A DNA stretch of 64,000 bases. Source: Parafannyhessea umbonata. GTDB taxonomy: Bacteria > Actinomycetota > Coriobacteriia > Coriobacteriales > Atopobiaceae. The stretch lies in the NCBI RefSeq assembly GCF_900111255.1, contig NZ_FOGP01000004.1:204689-268688 (forward strand), in the 5' to 3' direction. Position numbers and translations under genes: made by a program. This document shows positions 59,671-64,000 of this stretch, piece by piece. Numbering within the stretch: the first letter of the stretch is position 1; every line of letters begins with the position of its first letter. The notes below the pieces were generated by a model. The model saw nothing but the letters and a program-made list of their open reading frames with translations, did no database searches and was not told the origin of the DNA.

Positions 59671-60111
59671 ATGCCCCGATCTTCCAAGAGCGCCTTGACT
59701 CAGGTGGATGGTGAGCCCAGGCGCTTGACCATGGCAAACGAGGACTACCTTGAGTCGATCTACCGCATCGCGGTCGAGTCCGGGTCTTCGGACGGCATAC
59801 GTTCCGTCGACGTTGCTGAGCAGCTCAACGTATCCAAGGCGAGCGTCAACAAGGCGCTTTCGACGCTCAAGGACGCGGGGCTCGTGGAGCAGAACTACTA
59901 CGGACGCGTGCAGCTGACCGCCGAGGGCAGGGAGTATGCCCGTCACGTCTGGCGCTGTCACCGTATGCTCAGGCTCTTCCTCGAGCGTGACCTGGGCGTC
60001 GATCCCAAGACGGCCGACGAGGAGGCCTGTCTGATGGAGCACGCGCTCTCGCGCGACACCCAGGACAGGTGGATAGCGTATCTCGAGGGGCAGGGCATTG
60101 TCGTTGACTGA
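59671..60111 (+). CDS. DtxR/MntR-family metal-dependent regulator
   Basis: A 146-residue repressor. After 20 mostly polar residues comes a winged helix (about 24-85; ANEDYLESIYRI, SVDVAEQLNVSKASV, VEQNYYGRVQLT), then the dimerisation and metal domain with EACLMEHALSRDT. It lacks the C-terminal SH3-like domain, as in MntR. It should bind Mn or Fe and repress transport or storage genes. ACGGAGAAG precedes the ATG at 59671; MANEDY at 59731 is an internal start without a ribosome site. The next gene overlaps by 14 nt. Confidence 0.88.
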   Translation: MPRSSKSALTQVDGEPRRLTMANEDYLESIYRIAVESGSSDGIRSVDVAEQLNVSKASVNKALSTLKDAGLVEQNYYGRVQLTAEGREYARHVWRCHRMLRLFLERDLGVDPKTADEEACLMEHALSRDTQDRWIAYLEGQGIVVD

Positions 60112-61096
60112 GAGCGCATACGCCCCTGACCTCAGGTCGGTTCTTCCCGACTTGCAACATGAGGACGCAGACGACGAGATCGTTGCCGACCTTGCGCGAG
60201 CACTTCGGGGGCCTGCCGAGAAGTGCCTGGTCGCCTCGGGTGACTTTTCTGCCACCTTCGCGGGTCAGCCTCACTCCGCGGGCATTTCTCCGGCGGAGTG
60301 GAACCTGAGCGACCAAGTGGCCCTCGCCCAGATGCATGCGGTCTGCGCGCTCGCGGGCTGTGACATTTCCGTTGCGCACACGGGCGGCTGCACTCCGCTC
60401 GAGCTTGAGCGACTCGGCCTGGGCGAGGCGTCTCCCGCCGTCTTGGGCAACGCCATCTCTGCGGCGCGCTCGGCCGGCTCCAAGTACGTGATGGCCGAGC
60501 TTGCCTACGACAGCGTGCGCAAATGCGCTGGCGCCGCCGAGGCCGCAGAGCAGCTGGCCGGGCAGGCGGTTCAGATTGCCGACAGCAACGTGCATGGTCT
60601 TCTTGTCACCATTGGCGATGCCGACGCGTCGCCTGCGGTCGTCCGAGCGCTTCGCGAGGTGACCGCCCTGCCCCTGGCCGTTCTTCTGGGGATTTCGCCC
60701 GCGGCGGCCGCCGCGCGAGGCGACGACTGGCTGGTGGAGCTGTGCGAAGACCTCTCGGGGCAAGGCGTTGCGTGTCTGGGCCTCGACTGCTGCTGCGTGG
60801 CAGACCTTGAGCCGATGCGGGATGTCGACCAAGCCGTGCGCGGGTGCCGGATGGGCGTCTGGTTGCGCATCTCTGATGAAAAAACCGTGTTGGCTGCGTG
60901 TGCTGAGCAAGAAGCTTTTGACAGCGCGGCCCCACGCGGTAGGGTCAGGAACGCAAGCGCGGGACGTCGTGGGCTGATTGGCAGCCTGTGTGCATCGCGC
61001 GAGTTCATTCGACCGAACGTCTGCTCGCTGGGTGTCGGCTTCGCCCATGCCGATGCAGGCGGCCTCGTGGAGTGCCTTGAGAGATCGCGCGCTTAG
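60098..61096 (+). CDS. Homocysteine S-methyltransferase-like TIM-barrel protein
   Basis: A 332-residue protein with the flavour of the homocysteine/methyltransferase barrel: AEWNLSDQVALAQMHAVCALAGCDI, LERLGLGE and the strand CLGLDCCCV at the position of the family's first zinc cysteine. The second zinc motif, GGCCG near the C-terminus, is missing; no equivalent is seen after residue 280. Enzyme activity is therefore uncertain. TTG at 60098 overlaps the regulator by 14 nt (TTG at 60104 is an alternative). Coupling to a metal-dependent regulator hints at metal- or methyl-group metabolism, but that is inference. Confidence 0.5.
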   Translation: MSLTESAYAPDLRSVLPDLQHEDADDEIVADLARALRGPAEKCLVASGDFSATFAGQPHSAGISPAEWNLSDQVALAQMHAVCALAGCDISVAHTGGCTPLELERLGLGEASPAVLGNAISAARSAGSKYVMAELAYDSVRKCAGAAEAAEQLAGQAVQIADSNVHGLLVTIGDADASPAVVRALREVTALPLAVLLGISPAAAAARGDDWLVELCEDLSGQGVACLGLDCCCVADLEPMRDVDQAVRGCRMGVWLRISDEKTVLAACAEQEAFDSAAPRGRVRNASAGRRGLIGSLCASREFIRPNVCSLGVGFAHADAGGLVECLERSRA

Positions 61097-61224
61097 CAGC
61101 GCGTGGCTGCGACGGCTGGGGACCGCCTGCGGACTGCCTCGTGAACGGCGGCGGAAGCAGAGGGGTATTCTCTAGGGGTTGAGACAGCGCCTATTCGGGT
61201 GCTCAGATTGAAAGGAACCAGTAC

Positions 61225-62130
61225 ATGAAGGCGATCATTCCGGCCGCTGGCCTCGGAACGCGTTTTTTGCCTGCGACTAAGAGCATCCCTAAGGAGCTCT
61301 TGCCCGTTCTCAACAAGCCCGTCATCCAGTACGTGGTTGAGGAGGCTCTCGAGCCCGAGGGTGTTGACGGCGTCGTCATTGTCAACTCGCACGAGAAGCC
61401 CCAGATCGAGTCGTACTTCACCGTCGACGGCGAGTTCGAGTCCCTCCTCCAGTCTCGCGGCAAGGCTGCCGAGGCCCAGGTGGTGCATGAGGCCTCGAGC
61501 CTGCCCGTCTCCTTTGTCTATCAGGACGACCCCAAGGGCCTGGGCCATGCGGTCCACTGCGCTGCGGACGATATCGACGGCCAGCCCTTCTTTGTCCTTC
61601 TCGGCGATTATTTCGTGCCCGATCGCAAGATGTGCGTGCGCATGGCCGAGGTCTCCAAGGCGCATGGCGGCGCTTCCGTGATCGCCGTCGCCCCCGTTCC
61701 GGCCGACCAGGTCAGCCGCTACGGCATCATCGCTGGCGAGTGCGTCGGCTCCCTCGACGGCAACTCCGCGGAGGACGAGCAGGAGGGCGCGGTCTGGAAG
61801 GTGACCGGCCTTGTCGAGAAGCCCGCCCCCAAGGACGCGCCCTCGCACCTCTTCATCGTGGGTCGCTACCTGCTGAGCCCGCGCGTGATGGAGCTCTTGG
61901 CCGACCAGGGCGTCGGCGCTGGCGGCGAGATTCAGCTGACCGATGCCATGGAGCGCCTGCTTGCCGAGGAAGAGATGTACGCGCTCGTCGTCGATCCCGC
62001 CGAGGGCTGCGACACGGGCACTCCGGCGGCCTGGGCCGCGACCAATGCCCGCCTTGCCCTGAGGGATGAGGCCTCGTGTGCGGCCTTCCTCGAGGCAATG
62101 GGCAACGAGGCAGCCGACAAGCTGGCCTAG
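61225..62130 (+). CDS. galU: UTP-glucose-1-phosphate uridylyltransferase
   Basis: Makes UDP-glucose from UTP and glucose-1-phosphate for glycolipids, polysaccharides and cell-wall precursors. The 301-residue protein starts MKAIIPAAGLGTRFLPATK with the nucleotidyl-transfer loop, PKELLPVLNKPVIQYVVEEA and LGDYFV, where GalU usually has DDL. GAAAGGAACC lies 5 nt before the ATG. A phosphohexomutase homologue starts 5 nt after its stop, which would supply glucose-1-phosphate if it were active. Confidence 0.93.
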   Translation: MKAIIPAAGLGTRFLPATKSIPKELLPVLNKPVIQYVVEEALEPEGVDGVVIVNSHEKPQIESYFTVDGEFESLLQSRGKAAEAQVVHEASSLPVSFVYQDDPKGLGHAVHCAADDIDGQPFFVLLGDYFVPDRKMCVRMAEVSKAHGGASVIAVAPVPADQVSRYGIIAGECVGSLDGNSAEDEQEGAVWKVTGLVEKPAPKDAPSHLFIVGRYLLSPRVMELLADQGVGAGGEIQLTDAMERLLAEEEMYALVVDPAEGCDTGTPAAWAATNARLALRDEASCAAFLEAMGNEAADKLA

Positions 62131-62135
62131 TACCA

Positions 62136-63545
62136 ATGCAGATAATCCGCTTTGGAACAAACGGCTGGCACGAGCGCTTCGAAGACGGGTTTGACGAGAA
62201 GAGCGTGAGCGCCATTGCGTCGGCGCTGGGCTATGCCTGGGGCGAGGACGCGGCTGGAAAGACCGTCATGGTGACCTACGATGCGAGGCACCATTCGGAG
62301 GAGTTTGCCCTTCGCGCGAGTGGCATCCTCTCAACGTATGGGCTGCGCGTCAAGCTCAGCGCATCGCCTGCTCCGACACCCGCGCTCGGCTGGGCCGTGG
62401 CCTGCGACGACGAATGCGTCGGCGGCGTGGCCATCTGCGCCGGCGACCTGCCGCATGAGTATGGCGGCATACTCGTTCGGGGCGCAGACGGCGGACCGGT
62501 CTCCGAGGCTTTTGCCGAGCGCGTCGATTCGCTCATCTCGCCCGTGGCGAGTGCGGAGGGCGGGGCGCTTGAGCGCATCGACCTCGTGACGCCCTATTTG
62601 ACGAGCGTGCTCTCGGCCATCGACGTCGAGAAGATCAGGCTCCGTCGCCCCAGGGTCGTCGTCGACTCCATGCACGGCAGCTGCAGCGGCAGCGCGGCAA
62701 GTCTGCTGCGAGCCGCGGGCTGCTCGGTTATCGACTTGCACGGAGATGCACGAGAGGACTTCGGCGGGCTCCATCCCGAGGCTGCCGAGCCCTGGGTAGA
62801 CGAGTGCGAGCGAACGGTGACCAAGCTTGGCGCGGATTTCGGAATCGTATTCGACGGAGACGGCGAGAGGTGCGCGTTCGTTGACGAGCGGGGAAGGCTT
62901 GTCCCACCGCATACCATGCTCGCCCTTCTCCTTCGCCACCTTGTCCTGAGGCGTGGGGAGACGGGTCGTGTCGTGACCACCCACGCCAGCTCCGCGCGCA
63001 TCACACGCGAGGCCGACCGGCTTGGCGTGGAGCTGTCCTCCGTTCCCGTTGGATTCAGGCGTCTGTACGTCGAGGCCAAGGTCGGCGACGTGCTGCTTGC
63101 GTGTGACGAATACGGCGGCGCATGCTTCCCGGCTCACTTTCCCGAGCGCGACGCGCTGCTGTGCGCGCTTCACGTCGTCGAGGCCCTCTGCGACGAAGCC
63201 GGCTCTGCGGGCCAGATCTTCGACGAGGTGGAGGAAGAGACTGGACGCATGTACTATGCCCACAAGGACGTGAGGCTTGATGCCGCCTCACTTCAGGCTT
63301 TCAGCAATCTGCTGCCCGGCCTCAATCCCCGGAGCATGGCGGGCCGTGTCCCGGTCGCGGTGAGCCATGCGGACGGCATGAAGGTCTTCTTCGAGGGCGA
63401 CGCCTGGGCCATGGTTCGCCCCTCGCGAACAGAGTCGCTCGTCCGCGTGTACGCCGAGTCCTCCACGCCGGGAGACCGAGACAGCCTTCTGGCCGAGGCC
63501 TGCGACTTAGCTCGCGGAGATGTCGGTGGCTCCATGGAGGGCTAG
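62136..63545 (+). CDS. Phosphohexomutase homologue lacking the active-site serine
   Basis: A 469-residue member of the alpha-D-phosphohexomutase superfamily. The domain order is normal: FGTNGWHERF at the start, the metal loop as DGDGER (240-245, usual DGDGDR), the sugar loop as CDEYGG (323-328, usual GEESGH-like) and the phosphate-binding RPSRTE (428-433). The phosphoserine loop, normally TASHNP, reads CAGDLP (101-106), so Gly103 replaces the serine that carries the phosphate. Mutase activity by the known mechanism is then impossible. A non-catalytic or altered role is likely. It starts 5 nt after galU; the ATG at 62136 is preferred over an upstream frame inside galU. Confidence 0.88.
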   Translation: MQIIRFGTNGWHERFEDGFDEKSVSAIASALGYAWGEDAAGKTVMVTYDARHHSEEFALRASGILSTYGLRVKLSASPAPTPALGWAVACDDECVGGVAICAGDLPHEYGGILVRGADGGPVSEAFAERVDSLISPVASAEGGALERIDLVTPYLTSVLSAIDVEKIRLRRPRVVVDSMHGSCSGSAASLLRAAGCSVIDLHGDAREDFGGLHPEAAEPWVDECERTVTKLGADFGIVFDGDGERCAFVDERGRLVPPHTMLALLLRHLVLRRGETGRVVTTHASSARITREADRLGVELSSVPVGFRRLYVEAKVGDVLLACDEYGGACFPAHFPERDALLCALHVVEALCDEAGSAGQIFDEVEEETGRMYYAHKDVRLDAASLQAFSNLLPGLNPRSMAGRVPVAVSHADGMKVFFEGDAWAMVRPSRTESLVRVYAESSTPGDRDSLLAEACDLARGDVGGSMEG

Positions 63546-63675
63546 GAGAGAAGTGCTTGGGCTCGGGCTTGCAGCTCGCTCCTGCCGAGTATCCTAGCAA
63601 GCTTGTTTTGGGGGCGTCCCAAGATGGGCCTTTGAGCGCGTGAAGGCTTGCGACGATATATGTAAAAGAATGGGA

Positions 63676-63708
63676 AGGCAGCTTAGACCTAGTCTGAGCT
63701 GCCTTTTT
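63676..63708 (+). terminator. galU/phosphohexomutase operon terminator
   Basis: AGGCAGCTTAGAC pairs with GTCTGAGCTGCCT (13 bp with one G-U), loop CTA, followed by TTTTT. Confidence 0.92.
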
Positions 63709-63719
63709 GCGCCCCGCCC

Positions 63720-64000
63720 GCCGATTCCGCGTTGCCCGAGGGGCCGAAATGTATAGGAGTTGTGGAGGCCGCGATTCCCGGCCCCACGGGGCCGGAAGGT
63801 GCGTATAGTTATCTCTCGCGCCGCAGCGGGGCGAGGAGCTCCGGGCGACGCGGCGGACCTTGAAAACCGGATACTGCGATCGAAAGATCGACGAAAGACA
63901 GCACAAGCGAAGTTCGAATTTACGAACAGTCAATTCAAACCAAGCGAATCCAGATCAGCGGGATCCAGAGACGGACCTGTCTCCTTTTTCACTCGTGACC
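63720..64000 (+). other. Probable rRNA operon leader
   Basis: No gene is seen. The stretch has the look of an rRNA leader: a CCGGCCCC/GGGGCCGG hairpin near 63778-63795, TATAGT at 63804-63809 as a possible -10, CCTTGAAAAC near 63857, then small stems CGATC-GAAA-GATCG and GTTCG-N6-CGAAC (about 63911-63926). 16S rRNA would begin just past the window. The assignment is by resemblance only. Confidence 0.5.

Overview
The window is about 64 kb of GC-rich (roughly 60-65 % by eye) bacterial chromosome, densely coded, with GTG and TTG starts and many 1-10 nt gene overlaps. Gene content points to an anaerobic actinobacterium of the class Coriobacteriia, probably Olsenella/Atopobiaceae-like. The evidence is a one-polypeptide pyruvate:ferredoxin oxidoreductase, an agmatine deiminase pathway, a membrane-bound LuxR regulator, a complete F-type ATP synthase operon fused to murA, and an actinobacterial-type LexA box. 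The taxonomic call is inference from gene content, not from a marker comparison.

Layout: 1-3.7 kb holds serS, a small orphan gene behind a LexA-like box, two identical tRNA-Arg(ACG) units in tandem, tRNA-Ser(GCT) and gluQ. From 4-15 kb lies fermentative energy metabolism: carbamate kinase, a membrane LuxR regulator, pyruvate:ferredoxin oxidoreductase, then putrescine carbamoyltransferase, agmatine/putrescine antiporter and agmatine deiminase. Together with the detached carbamate kinase these make ATP from agmatine. From 15-24 kb there is a YitT membrane protein, a translationally coupled unit of small ORF, glycosyltransferase, LytS-type kinase and LytTR regulator, a phosphodiesterase, trxA with a PAP2 phosphatase, and pgi. 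From 24.3-28.1 kb lies a partly decayed sugar locus: head-truncated DeoR regulator and KDPG aldolase that meet at one junction, a transaldolase with an in-frame TGA, and an intact split transketolase.

From 28.4-31.7 kb on the minus strand are a MBL hydrolase and the two-gene AmmeMemoRadiSam system, a widely conserved set of unknown function in which MEMO and AMMECR1 are fused here. From 31.8-50.9 kb are housekeeping genes: tilS, hpt, ftsH, an aminotransferase, PHP and patatin proteins, xth, a sirtuin, a folP-folK fusion, coaX, extended rpmE with a twin-hairpin leader, a FAD oxidoreductase, prfA, a prmC-tsaC fusion, rpiB and upp. From 51.2-59.5 kb is the ATP synthase operon followed by murA. 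From 59.7-63.5 kb are a DtxR/MntR-like regulator, a homocysteine-methyltransferase-like protein, galU and a phosphohexomutase homologue without the catalytic serine. The window ends in what looks like the leader of an rRNA operon.

A recurring feature is a GC-rich hairpin placed 11-52 nt before the start codon of at least ten genes. Other points of interest are the two-gene deletion scar, the nonsense-interrupted transaldolase, the LexA-box orphan gene, the pseudo-mutase beside galU, and several clean inverted or direct repeats that look like operators.
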